From NCBI GenBank assembly GCA_020355945.1, contig CP070627.1, forward strand, positions 4,051,790-4,090,521: 38,732 nt of DNA, given 5' to 3'. Origin of the DNA: Candidatus Aminicenantota bacterium. Its GTDB lineage: Bacteria; Acidobacteriota; Aminicenantia; UBA2199. Below the pieces are notes generated by a model. It was not told where the DNA came from, made no database searches, and saw only the letters and a list, made by a program, of their open reading frames with translations. Positions 26,156 through 34,762 of the stretch are shown piece after piece. Numbering within the stretch: the stretch's first letter is position 1; each line of letters begins with the position of its first letter. The position numbers and the translations under genes are program-made.

Positions 26156-26497
26156 ATGAACAAGCTTGAAGAATTAACAAAACAAAGGAAGAAAGCTCAC
26201 AGTAAATTTTTAAAATTCAAATCCAGGGTTTATAATTTATTTATCGAATTGGAAGAAGCCGCTTATTCCGATAGAGCACTTACTTTAAAAACGAAAGTGC
26301 TTATCGGCATTGGTATCTCGGTGGTTAAGGATTGTTTATCCTGTATGCAGTGGCATATTGAAGAAGCTGCCAAATGCGGAGCCACGGCAGAAGAAGTATT
26401 TGAGGCAATTGAGGTCGGTATAAAGATGGGTGGTGCACCGGCAGTTGTGTCTGCCAGGTTCGCTCTTGAAGTTATGGAAGAAGTTTACAAGATTTAA
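26156..26497 (+). CDS. AhpD-like / carboxymuconolactone decarboxylase-family small protein
   Basis: The protein has 113 residues, with an AGGAGG site 8 nt before the ATG. The CMD-family signature is complete: Cys60-x-x-Cys63 followed by His67 (VKDCLSCMQWHIEEA), then GATAEEVFEAIEVGIKMGG. Such proteins act as thiol-disulfide or peroxide reductases. I recall AhpD-like proteins annotated next to arsenosugar-type radical SAM loci, but cannot confirm that here. It could keep As(III)-thiol chemistry reduced. It is the last gene before base composition changes, so I take it as the right end of the array. Confidence 0.88.
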   Translation: MNKLEELTKQRKKAHSKFLKFKSRVYNLFIELEEAAYSDRALTLKTKVLIGIGISVVKDCLSCMQWHIEEAAKCGATAEEVFEAIEVGIKMGGAPAVVSARFALEVMEEVYKI

Positions 26498-26499
26498 AA

Positions 26500-26577
26500 A
26501 TGACTGCTGATCCCTTTGCCTGGATGGGGCAACTGGTGAGAGCAGGAAGGCAAGAAAATGAAAGAGTGCGGATATGA
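26500..26577 (+). pseudogene. 25-codon remnant ORF coupled to the next gene
   Basis: The frame encodes MTADPFAWMGQLVRAGRQENE and four more residues, and ends in TGA inside an ATGA overlap with the start at 26574. There is no ribosome binding site of its own. It begins 3 nt after the AhpD-like stop, exactly where G+C content rises. It looks like the surviving 3' end of a gene that was once upstream of the QueG-like gene in a donor operon. It could also be a short leader peptide. Confidence 0.45.
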
Positions 26578-27281
26578 CAATTACAGCTTATGAACTAAAA
26601 CAGTTCGCTCTTGAAAAAGGAGCTGAACTGGTAGGTGTGGCGCCGGTTGAGCGGTTTAGATCGGCGCCAGTCGGTCACCATCCCGGGGACATCCTGCCCC
26701 GGGCAAAGGTAGTTATTGTTTGTGCTCAATGCATTCCTATCAGTACCCTGGAAGGACCTGCTACGGCCTATCATCGGGCCATGGAAATTATTCATGCCCA
26801 ACTCGATCAACTGGCCTGCAAGATAGCCCTTTTTCTGGAAAAGGCCGGAGGGCGGGCTATTCCTGTACCTTCTGACGAGCCCTATCGTTACTGGGAGGCA
26901 GAGAGGTCTTATGGTCGCGGCGATCTGTCGCACAAGCACGCTGCCCAAGCAGCCGGGTTGGGGAAGATAGGTAAAAACTCGTTGCTCATAACACCCCAGT
27001 TGGGAAGCCGAGTGCACCTTGTATCAGTGGTAACAGACATTGACCTGGCACCAGATCCACCAGATCCGATTCCGGATTGGAATCCCTGCCCTGAGAGCTG
27101 TACCATTTGCTACCAGGTTTGCCCGGTTGGAGCCATTGGTGAAAGGCAGATGGTGGATCAGGAACTGTGTCGGAAGGCAGCGATGGAGCAATTGCCCAGG
27201 GGGATGATTATCGAAAGCTGCGGGGCTTGCCGACGAGCTTGCCCGTTTGTAGTTGTTGGTAAAAGGAGGAAATTAAAATGA
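26574..27281 (+). CDS. QueG-like protein with two [4Fe-4S] clusters (epoxyqueuosine-reductase-related)
   Basis: The protein has 235 residues, well short of QueG (about 350-380), so it lacks the C-terminal repeats of that enzyme. The middle GLGKIGKNSLLITPQLGSRVHL matches the conserved epoxyqueuosine reductase/RdhA-like core. Cluster motifs follow: CPESCTICYQVCPVGAI (CxxxCxxCxxxCP) and CGACRRACPF with an extra Cys in ELCRKAA. Its job may be corrinoid-dependent reduction or electron delivery. The end overlaps the next start (ATG at 27278). G+C is higher than in the array upstream, and the two genes look like a transferred pair. The substrate is unknown. Confidence 0.82.
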   Translation: MTITAYELKQFALEKGAELVGVAPVERFRSAPVGHHPGDILPRAKVVIVCAQCIPISTLEGPATAYHRAMEIIHAQLDQLACKIALFLEKAGGRAIPVPSDEPYRYWEAERSYGRGDLSHKHAAQAAGLGKIGKNSLLITPQLGSRVHLVSVVTDIDLAPDPPDPIPDWNPCPESCTICYQVCPVGAIGERQMVDQELCRKAAMEQLPRGMIIESCGACRRACPFVVVGKRRKLK

Positions 27282-27904
27282 AAGAATCAAGAGTGTATTT
27301 TGCTGATGTAGCTGAGAACTGGGATGAAATGCGAGCCGGTTACTTCACTGAAGCGATGCGTGATGCTGCTATTGCACGGGCTAATCTTCCACCTGGTGCT
27401 GTAGTAGCTGATGTGGGCACGGGAACAGGTTTTATGATCCAGGGGTTGGCCACGCGTGCAACTGCTGTCTATGGCTTTGATGAGTCGCCGGAAATGTTGG
27501 CGATAGCACGGCGAAACCTGGGCACCTTCAGCAACGTGAAATTGCGAGAAGCCCGGGGTGATATGCTGCCTATACCTGATGGTTCACTTGATGCTGTATT
27601 TGGAAATATGTACCTGCATCACACACCAGACCCGGCGGCTGCTATTGCTGAGTTGACCCGTGTGCTACGCCCGGCCGGGAAGCTGGTGCTGATTGACATG
27701 GATGCCCATAACCAGGAATGGATGCGAGAGGCCATGGCCGATCGCTGGCTGGGTTTCAGGCGGGACGATATACGCGCCTGGTATGCTGCTGCCGGACTAA
27801 CTGATGTGGCTGTGGAGTGTGCCCAGGGTGACTGCCGCCCCGCCACTCCTGGTGGAGAAAAGCTAGTCCTCAGTATCTTTGTCGCTTATGGGCAGAAAGG
27901 ATAA
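27278..27904 (+). CDS. Class I SAM-dependent methyltransferase
   Basis: The protein has 208 residues with ATG 27278 behind AAAGGAGG (27261-27268) in the end of the previous gene. SAM-binding motif I is VADVGTGTGFM, with the acidic loop AVYGFDESPEMLA, motif DAVFGNMYLHHTPDPAAA and LRPAGKLVLIDMD. It resembles the UbiE/Methyltransf_11 group and also the methyltransferase half of ArsR-methyltransferase fusions, but it has no ArsM Cys triad. A 60-nt block at 27421 has 32 G+C, against 16 in a block of the KAS III-like gene. Methylation of a cofactor, corrinoid partner or metalloid are all possible. Confidence 0.85.
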   Translation: MKESRVYFADVAENWDEMRAGYFTEAMRDAAIARANLPPGAVVADVGTGTGFMIQGLATRATAVYGFDESPEMLAIARRNLGTFSNVKLREARGDMLPIPDGSLDAVFGNMYLHHTPDPAAAIAELTRVLRPAGKLVLIDMDAHNQEWMREAMADRWLGFRRDDIRAWYAAAGLTDVAVECAQGDCRPATPGGEKLVLSIFVAYGQKG

Positions 27905-27953
27905 CACAGAAAAAAGAGCCCATGGCCCAATAAAAAAAATAGGAGAATTAAAA

Positions 27954-29084
27954 ATGAAAAAATTAAAATTATTGCTATTCTCATTTTTAGTGATGTCAGT
28001 CTTTTTCCTCTATCCCGAGGTTAAAAATGTCGACAAACCCTTAAATGGAGAATTTCATTTCCAATTGAGTAAGATTTGGGAGACAAAAAAAGCAGGTGAG
28101 GATTCCTTTGCCCGTATTCGCCAGATACTGGTGGCAGAGGATGGCGCCGTTTATGTCTACGACAAAAAAAATATGAGATATTATATTTTTGACAAAGATG
28201 GACAATTCACCGGCGCTTTTGGAAGAAAGGGCGAAGGCCCGGGTGAGATCCGTAGGATAATACAGGCACCCATGTTCCTGGTGGATAATAAAATTATTAT
28301 CCAGGACAGCGGAAGGCTTCACTATTTTAACAGCCAGGGAAAATTTATTAAATCGGTTTTAAATAGCAATGTACGATATCTGCCGTCTTTTTTTCTCAAT
28401 GAAAATGAATTCATCACAGCCCCACGAAATTTGCTTGCCGTAAACGAGGACAAAGGAAAAATACGTCGAATCAACCTCAAAACCGGTCAACAAAAGGTTA
28501 TAAGCGAATTCTTGATATTCGAAGGAGGCACAGTCCAAACCGGGAATAACCAGTTTGGTGTCGTCCATGTGGCATTGACTCCCATGATGATTATTGGGTA
28601 TCATAATAATCGGCTCTATTTTGGAAAAAACGATTTCTATAAAATCTCGATTACCGATATGGACGGGAAGGTAATAAATGCCTTCAGCTTGAAAAGAGAA
28701 AGAAGACAAATCACCGATGAAGTTAAGAAAGAGAGATTATTTAGAGAAGCCAAAGGCAGGGCACCAAAAGAGGTACTGGAGCAGTTGGCCAAACGGATGC
28801 CCAATGACTTAACTTATTTCAGTCGCATCGAAGTACATAACGGCTTTATTTATGTGTTTTTATCATACTACAATCAAGAAAATAAACAGCAAATTGATAT
28901 ATTCTCCGCAGGAGGCAACTATTTATATCGCGCCTATATAAAAGCACAAAGAGCTGATGATATAATTCTCAATTCCATAATTAAAGAGGAGGAACTCTAT
29001 TTAGCCCTAGAAAATAAAGACGGTGAACAATCCCTAGCCAAATTTAAAATAATACTCCCCAAAAACTCAGCGCTGGGATATTGA
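27954..29084 (+). CDS. Secreted 6-bladed beta-propeller (NHL-like) protein
   Basis: The protein has 376 residues from ATG 27954 behind AGGAGA. An N-terminal Sec-type signal is clear (MKKLKLLLFSFLVMSVFFLY); no lipobox Cys follows. Repeats of the type AVYVYDKKNMRYYIFDKDGQ, FTGAFGRKGEGPGEIRR and NQQIDIFSAGGNYLYRAYI are typical of 6-bladed beta-propeller proteins that are very common in some Acidobacteria-related lineages. It would be exported and bind an extracellular ligand or protein. Nothing ties it to the cluster chemistry or to the methionine genes downstream; the 91-nt gap after it holds no structure that I can support. Confidence 0.78.
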   Translation: MKKLKLLLFSFLVMSVFFLYPEVKNVDKPLNGEFHFQLSKIWETKKAGEDSFARIRQILVAEDGAVYVYDKKNMRYYIFDKDGQFTGAFGRKGEGPGEIRRIIQAPMFLVDNKIIIQDSGRLHYFNSQGKFIKSVLNSNVRYLPSFFLNENEFITAPRNLLAVNEDKGKIRRINLKTGQQKVISEFLIFEGGTVQTGNNQFGVVHVALTPMMIIGYHNNRLYFGKNDFYKISITDMDGKVINAFSLKRERRQITDEVKKERLFREAKGRAPKEVLEQLAKRMPNDLTYFSRIEVHNGFIYVFLSYYNQENKQQIDIFSAGGNYLYRAYIKAQRADDIILNSIIKEEELYLALENKDGEQSLAKFKIILPKNSALGY

Positions 29085-29175
29085 TCACGTTCCGGCATGT
29101 AAATTCAAACTGTGAAAATTTTTGGCTAAATAGAGGAAGAAACAGGATAAAAAAAAACAAGCGAAAGGGTAAAAA

Positions 29176-30231
29176 ATGGAAAAGAAAATGAAAATGAACG
29201 TTGCAGTATTGGGTGCGTCTGGGGTTGTGGGACAGGTTTTTCTCCACAGACTCTCCAATCATAAGTGGTTTGAGCTATCCATAATCACCGGCTCCGGCTC
29301 ACGAGCCGGTAAAACCTATGGCGATGATGTGCAGTGGGTTCTGCCGGTTCCAATGCCGGAATCTGTAAGAAAGATGAAAATAGAAACCCTGGATATCACT
29401 CAGTTGAAAAAATCGGGGATCAAAATTGTTTTTTCCGCATTACCCGCTGATGTGGCGAAAACAGTTGAACCGGAGTTAAGAAAAAATCATTTTTATGTCT
29501 TTTCCAATGCCGGGGCACTGCGATGTGAAAGAAATGTCCCCATATTGATCCCGGAAGTCAACCCGGAAACGCTGGAATATATAAAACAACAGGGTTTCCC
29601 CGACAACGGCTTCGTGGTTACCAATGCCAACTGTTCCACCACAGGATTGGCTGTGGCCCTTGCACCGTTGAAGACCTTCGGTATTAAAGAGGTATTTGTA
29701 TCCACCTATCAATCAGTGTCCGGTGCCGGTTACCCGGGATTGTCGGCCCTGGATATTATGGGAAATGTCATTCCCTATATCCAACGGGAAGAAGAAAAGA
29801 TGAAGATTGAATTAAAAAAGATTCTTCAACTGGATACGGACGCTGAAATCTATCCCCACTGCGTTCGTATCCCGGTTCTTTTTGGTCACCTAGAAACCGT
29901 ATGGCTTACATTTGAGAAACCGGTGGAAGAAGCTGATATATTGGAGGCGTGGCGGAGCTTTGAATTGAATAGCCCAACGCTTCCCTCGCTGCCCCAACAG
30001 CCGGTGGTGTATATGGATAACAAACGTTTCCCGCAACCCAAAATGAGCTTCTGGGGATCTCCTTCCGGTATGCAGGTATTTACAGGAAGGCTGCGGAAAG
30101 AGAGGGATAAAATCGGTTTCACACTGCTGGTTAACAATTTAGTGAAAGGGGCTGCTGGCGGCTCTATCGGAAACGCTGAATTATTTTTCGATGTTTACGG
30201 ATACCAATTCGGATTGGGAGGTGGACAATGA
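29176..30231 (+). CDS. asd: Aspartate-semialdehyde dehydrogenase (archaeal/fungal type)
   Basis: The protein has 351 residues. It has an NADP-binding loop VAVLGASGVVGQVF, nucleophile Cys in TNANCSTTGLAVA, a QSVSGAGYPG segment and a catalytic-region His in YPHCVRIPVLFGHLETVW. The enzyme reduces aspartyl-phosphate to aspartate semialdehyde, the branch point to homoserine and lysine. ATGs at codons 1, 5 and 7 are all possible starts. It overlaps aspartate kinase by 4 nt (ATGA at 30228), so the two consecutive steps of the pathway are coupled. It opens the methionine operon. Confidence 0.93.
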   Translation: MEKKMKMNVAVLGASGVVGQVFLHRLSNHKWFELSIITGSGSRAGKTYGDDVQWVLPVPMPESVRKMKIETLDITQLKKSGIKIVFSALPADVAKTVEPELRKNHFYVFSNAGALRCERNVPILIPEVNPETLEYIKQQGFPDNGFVVTNANCSTTGLAVALAPLKTFGIKEVFVSTYQSVSGAGYPGLSALDIMGNVIPYIQREEEKMKIELKKILQLDTDAEIYPHCVRIPVLFGHLETVWLTFEKPVEEADILEAWRSFELNSPTLPSLPQQPVVYMDNKRFPQPKMSFWGSPSGMQVFTGRLRKERDKIGFTLLVNNLVKGAAGGSIGNAELFFDVYGYQFGLGGGQ

Positions 30232-31622
30232 AAGAAAAAAAGGCGGTGGTCAAATTCGGTGGATCAAACCTCAAAACAAAAGAAGATATTGCCAGGCTTA
30301 TCCGGGTGATTACCCTCTATCGGCAGCCAGTTGTTATTGTGATTTCCGCAGTTTATGGAGTTACGGATATCCTGGTCAAATCGATCCGGAGGGCAAAAAC
30401 CGATGAACGTGCCATATCCGATTTAAAAAAACACCTGAAGGATGTTCATCATCGAATCATCGATTTCTATATCGATGATACCCATTACAGGGAAACGGTG
30501 TTGGACAAAATCAACCAACGGGTGGAGGAGTTGGAAAAATATTTACGCTCCATCTACTATCTGGGTGAAATTCCTGACTTTGTTGAAGATAGGGTATTAA
30601 GCTACGGCGAGAGACTCTCCTCACTGGTGTTGACATCCATTTTATGTTTCATGAATATTCCCTGCAGCGAATGTTTACCCGAAACCCTTGGATTATTTAC
30701 CAATGGAGAATACCGAAATGCTGCCGTAGATTTTTCCCTGTCGGAAAAGGTGGTAAAGAAATGTCTATCAGGAGACAATATCTATGTGATCCCAGGCTTT
30801 TACGGCATATCATCGGACTCAAAGGTGACCCTCCTGGGAAGGGGGGGCAGCGATTATACTGCTGCTGCTATTGCCCGATGCATAGATGCGACCTCTGTGG
30901 ACCTGTGGAAAGATGTCCCGGGTTTTATGAGCGCAGATCCAAAACTGGTGGAAAATCCCATGGTTATTAACCATTTGACCTACAATGAAGCTGCGGAATT
31001 GTCCTATTTCGGTGCCCGGATTTTGCATCCCCGGACCTTTGAACCGGTAATGGAGAAAAAAATCCCCATCCGGCTGTTTAATATCAACCATTTTTCAGAA
31101 GAACTGGAGCCGGTGACTGTTATCTGGGATAAAGGTGTGACCAAAAAAGATGTCATCAAAAGTGTGACCTTTAGCGATGATTTCGGTATTTTTAAGTTAC
31201 ACGGTGTCGGCGTTGGAATTAAGCCCGGCATCATGGCCAAGGTGACCACCAAACTGAACAATGTAGGAATCAATATCAAATCGATTATTACATCCCAGAC
31301 CTGTATCAATATCCTCCTATCCAGGTACGACCTGGCAAAGGGTTTACAAATGGTCAATGATGTTGGCTTGTCGGCAGTAGACCGGATCACATCTCTTGAC
31401 AACATCTCGCTGATTGCTGTTGTGGGAGAAGGCATCTTGGAAAAACCAGGAATAGCCGCACGGGTATTGGGTGCGATTTCCTCCCATAATATCAATATTC
31501 GGACCATCTCTGTGGGTGCTTCCAATGTGGCCGTTTATTTCATTATCGACCAACAAGAAAGAGAAACAGCAGTAAAATCCATTCATAAAGAGATTTTCGG
31601 ATATAATGGAGGATTAAAATGA
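30228..31622 (+). CDS. Aspartate kinase with two ACT domains
   Basis: The protein has 464 residues. The kinase core shows VVKFGGSNL at the N-terminus and [15 protein letters not shown] in the substrate region. The C-terminal third carries two ACT repeats, [20 protein letters not shown] and [19 protein letters not shown], which usually bind an end-product amino acid, so feedback control is likely. It is a single-function kinase with no fused homoserine dehydrogenase; none is present in the window. ATGA overlaps exist at both ends (30228 and 31619). Confidence 0.94.
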   Translation: MKEKKAVVKFGGSNLKTKEDIARLIRVITLYRQPVVIVISAVYGVTDILVKSIRRAKTDERAISDLKKHLKDVHHRIIDFYIDDTHYRETVLDKINQRVEELEKYLRSIYYLGEIPDFVEDRVLSYGERLSSLVLTSILCFMNIPCSECLPETLGLFTNGEYRNAAVDFSLSEKVVKKCLSGDNIYVIPGFYGISSDSKVTLLGRGGSDYTAAAIARCIDATSVDLWKDVPGFMSADPKLVENPMVINHLTYNEAAELSYFGARILHPRTFEPVMEKKIPIRLFNINHFSEELEPVTVIWDKGVTKKDVIKSVTFSDDFGIFKLHGVGVGIKPGIMAKVTTKLNNVGINIKSIITSQTCINILLSRYDLAKGLQMVNDVGLSAVDRITSLDNISLIAVVGEGILEKPGIAARVLGAISSHNINIRTISVGASNVAVYFIIDQQERETAVKSIHKEIFGYNGGLK

Positions 31623-32944
31623 ACGCAATACACACAATAGACATAAAAAATAACCGGTTAGAAACAGAAACACTGCTGCTACATGCGGGTCACGAACCAT
31701 ATGCAGAAACCGGTTCACGGGCAGTTCCCATTTACCAGACCACCTCGTACCTGTTTAAAAATAGTGAACATGCAGCCAATCTATTTGCTCTTAATGAGTT
31801 TGGAAATATTTATACTCGCTTAATGAATCCCACCACCGATGTGTTGGAGAAGCGTGTGGCAACTCTGGAAGGCGGAATTGGGGCATTGGCCACTGCCAGC
31901 GGCCAGTCTGCGATTTCATTGGCTTTGCTAAATATTGCCCAGGAAGGGGATGAAATCGTCTCCTTCAAAAATCTATACGGTGGGACGTTTACCTTGTTTA
32001 AATACATTTTTAAACGCTTTGGTATCACTGTTCGTTTTGTGTCCCCCAATGAACTGGTTTCACTCAGACAAGCGATAAACCACCGTACCAAAGCCGTTTA
32101 TACCGAATCCATCGGCAATCCCGGGTTGAATGTGGCAGATATCGAAGCTGTTGCGAAAATTGCTCACAGTAACGGGATTCCTCTAGTGGTGGATAATACG
32201 GTTTCGCCTTATATCCTACGTCCCATGGATTCAGGGGCGGATATCGTGGTGCATTCTACCACCAAATTTATCGGCGGTCACGGCACTTCTATCGGCGGAA
32301 TTATCGTAGACTCCGGGAAATTCCCCTGGACCAACGGGAAATTTCCATTAATCGCCGGGCCGGACCCCAGTTATCACCATGAGGATTTTGTGGAAAAGTT
32401 CAAGCCAATAGGTAATATTGCCTATATTCTTAAAGCACGGGTATCAATGATGAGGAACCTGGGACCGGCAATGTCTCCTTTCAATGCATTCCTCTTTTTA
32501 CAGGGATTGGAGACCTTGCATTTGCGAATGCCCCGGCACTGTGAGAATGCGCTGCAAGTTGCCCAATTCCTGGAAAATCATCCGTCCGTGACCTGGGTAA
32601 ACTACCCCGGGTTGGATTCCAGCCCGGAAAAGGAACGAGTAAAAAAATATTTGCCCAATGGCGCGGGTGCCATTATCGGATTCGGTATCAAAGGCGGCAG
32701 TAAAGCAGGAAAAGTTTTTATCGACAATCTCTCTTTTATTTCTCACCTGGCCAACATTGGTGATACCCGTACCTTAGCAATCCATCCGGCTGGTACCACA
32801 CACCAACGATTATCACCGGAAGAACAACTGGACGCCGGGATTACCCCGGATTTCATCCGTTTATCCATTGGAATTGAACATCCGCGTGATATCATCGCAG
32901 ATATTGACCAAGCATTAACAAAAGCATTGAAAGAGAAAGGGTAA
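31619..32944 (+). CDS. metY: O-acetylhomoserine sulfhydrylase
   Basis: The protein has 441 residues, the long form typical of O-acetylhomoserine aminocarboxypropyltransferase, not cystathionine gamma-synthase (about 390). The PLP lysine is in [18 protein letters not shown]. Other family blocks are [38 protein letters not shown] and [14 protein letters not shown]. It makes homocysteine directly from O-acetylhomoserine and sulfide, which suits an anaerobe with sulfide available. It starts in an ATGA overlap with aspartate kinase and is followed 2 nt later by metX. Confidence 0.95.
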   Translation: MNAIHTIDIKNNRLETETLLLHAGHEPYAETGSRAVPIYQTTSYLFKNSEHAANLFALNEFGNIYTRLMNPTTDVLEKRVATLEGGIGALATASGQSAISLALLNIAQEGDEIVSFKNLYGGTFTLFKYIFKRFGITVRFVSPNELVSLRQAINHRTKAVYTESIGNPGLNVADIEAVAKIAHSNGIPLVVDNTVSPYILRPMDSGADIVVHSTTKFIGGHGTSIGGIIVDSGKFPWTNGKFPLIAGPDPSYHHEDFVEKFKPIGNIAYILKARVSMMRNLGPAMSPFNAFLFLQGLETLHLRMPRHCENALQVAQFLENHPSVTWVNYPGLDSSPEKERVKKYLPNGAGAIIGFGIKGGSKAGKVFIDNLSFISHLANIGDTRTLAIHPAGTTHQRLSPEEQLDAGITPDFIRLSIGIEHPRDIIADIDQALTKALKEKG

Positions 32945-32946
32945 TC

Positions 32947-34086
32947 ATGGAAGTAAAAGACGAGACCAATCGCATTGGCATAGTAGAAAAGCAATATTTT
33001 ACCTTTGGTCACACCCCTGGTGATATGCTGGAATTAGAATCCGGCAGGCGGTTTGGGCCGGTTACATTGGCCTATGAGACCTATGGAAGATTGAATCGAG
33101 ACAAAAGCAATGCCATATTGATTGAGCATACCCTTACCTCCGATGCCCATGCTGCCGGTTATCACAGGGGCGATAAACACCCTGGCTGGTGGGATGATAT
33201 GATCGGACCGGGCAAAGCCTTTGACACCAGGAAATACTTTGTGATTTGTTCCAATGTCATCGGTGGATGCAAAGGAAGCACCGGTCCTTACTCCATAAAC
33301 CCGCAAACCGGCAAACCTTTTGCACTGGATTTTCCCGTTATCACAGTGGCCGATATGGTGAAGGCCCAGAAACGACTGGTGGACCACCTAGGTATCCAGC
33401 AACTATTGTGTGTGGCTGGGGGTTCCATGGGCGGCATGCAGGCACTCCAGTGGGCAGCGTCTTACCCTAATAAGGTCCGCTGCGTCGTTCCCATTGCCAC
33501 CTCATGGAAACAGTCTCCCCAGCAGCTTGCTTTTGCAGAGGTGGGCAGGCAGGCAATTATGAAGGACCCCAACTGGAACAACGGCAATTATTACAAAGGC
33601 CCACTACCGGAAAACGGCCTGGCTGTGGCACGCATGATCGGGCATATTACCTATATGAGTGAAATCTCCATGGAAGAAAAATTCTCTAGAAAACTCAAAA
33701 ACGGTGATTACAGCTTCTCTTTCAATGTCGATTTTGAAGTGGAAAGCTATTTGAATTACAACGGCAGTGCTTTTGTGAAACGGTTCGATGCCAACAGTTA
33801 TCTTTACATTAGCCGGGCTCTCAGTTATTTCGATGTCTCAAGAGAGAAACTCATTCCCAACAATAAAAAGATAAATACCTCTTTCCTGGTGATTTCATTT
33901 CTTTCCGACTGGCTGTATCCCTCCTGGCAATCCCGCGAAATCACGCAATTTCTTATGTCTCGGCAACAAGATGCCACCTACTGCGAAATTAAATCCACTT
34001 ACGGCCATGATGCCTTTTTACTGGAATTCGAGGAAGAGACACGGCTGATTAAACATTTTTTAAAAAAGGTCAGCAATGGGCATTGA
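32947..34086 (+). CDS. metX: Homoserine O-acetyltransferase
   Basis: The protein has 379 residues in the alpha/beta-hydrolase fold. The nucleophile elbow is [13 protein letters not shown] and the catalytic acid/base His is in [14 protein letters not shown]. The early blocks [14 protein letters not shown] and [19 protein letters not shown] are diagnostic of MetX. It supplies the substrate of MetY. The last 11 nt overlap metW, which is the usual metXW pairing. Acetyl versus succinyl donor preference cannot be decided from these motifs alone. Confidence 0.94.
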   Translation: MEVKDETNRIGIVEKQYFTFGHTPGDMLELESGRRFGPVTLAYETYGRLNRDKSNAILIEHTLTSDAHAAGYHRGDKHPGWWDDMIGPGKAFDTRKYFVICSNVIGGCKGSTGPYSINPQTGKPFALDFPVITVADMVKAQKRLVDHLGIQQLLCVAGGSMGGMQALQWAASYPNKVRCVVPIATSWKQSPQQLAFAEVGRQAIMKDPNWNNGNYYKGPLPENGLAVARMIGHITYMSEISMEEKFSRKLKNGDYSFSFNVDFEVESYLNYNGSAFVKRFDANSYLYISRALSYFDVSREKLIPNNKKINTSFLVISFLSDWLYPSWQSREITQFLMSRQQDATYCEIKSTYGHDAFLLEFEEETRLIKHFLKKVSNGH

Positions 34087-34708
34087 GAATACGAAAACGA
34101 ATACAAGTACAGATAGAAGAACCATACGGTTGGACCACCGGATTATTTGTGGTATTGTCGAACCGGGAGACCGAGTGTTGGACCTGGGATGTGGGAACGG
34201 TGATTTGCTAGCTCTGTTGCGGGAAAAAAAGAAGGCCAAGGGACAGGGGCTCGAGTTGAGTGAGTCTGCCATTTTCCAATGTGTAGAGAAGGAGCTCAGT
34301 GTATTTCATATGGATTTTGACAGCGGGTTATCCAGTTTCCCGGATCAATCCTTTAATTATGTGATCTTGAACCAGAGCTTGCAAGAGACGCTGCATGTGG
34401 AGTTTGTATTACAAGAAGCCTTGCGGGTGGGGCAAAAGGTGGTGGTGGGATTTCCCAATTTCTCTTATATCACCGCCCGTATGCAGTTGTTTTTCAGAGG
34501 CAAAACCCCGGTCACCAGTGCTTTGCCTCACCTCTGGTATAATACCCCCAATCTTCATTTCTTGACCATATCGGATTTTAAGAATTTTGCAGCAGAGCGA
34601 AAAATAACCATTCTTCGACAATATTACTTTTCCCGCAGAACAATCATAAGATTTTGCCCTAATCTTTTTGCCATGAATGCCATATTTGTCATCACTGGAG
34701 GTCTTTGA
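34076..34708 (+). CDS. metW: Methionine biosynthesis protein MetW
   Basis: The protein has 210 residues in the class I methyltransferase fold with [12 protein letters not shown] and the MetW blocks [47 protein letters not shown] (split here by description, one continuous block) and [10 protein letters not shown]. MetW is found with MetX, and together they are needed for homoserine acetylation in many bacteria. It ends the operon and faces pruA tail to tail across 54 nt, where I see no convincing terminator stem. Confidence 0.92.
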   Translation: MGIENTKTNTSTDRRTIRLDHRIICGIVEPGDRVLDLGCGNGDLLALLREKKKAKGQGLELSESAIFQCVEKELSVFHMDFDSGLSSFPDQSFNYVILNQSLQETLHVEFVLQEALRVGQKVVVGFPNFSYITARMQLFFRGKTPVTSALPHLWYNTPNLHFLTISDFKNFAAERKITILRQYYFSRRTIIRFCPNLFAMNAIFVITGGL

Positions 34709-34762
34709 ACTGGAGAAAGACGTTAAAGCAATAAAAAGCAAACTAGCGATGTAATCCCTAAT

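Noticed and set aside
29085..29175. SAM riboswitch upstream of the methionine operon
   Set aside because: The 91-nt gap lacks the length, paired stems and terminator expected of a SAM riboswitch.
34709..34762. Bidirectional terminator between metW and the P5C dehydrogenase gene
   Set aside because: No stem with a T-run is visible in either direction in these 54 nt.
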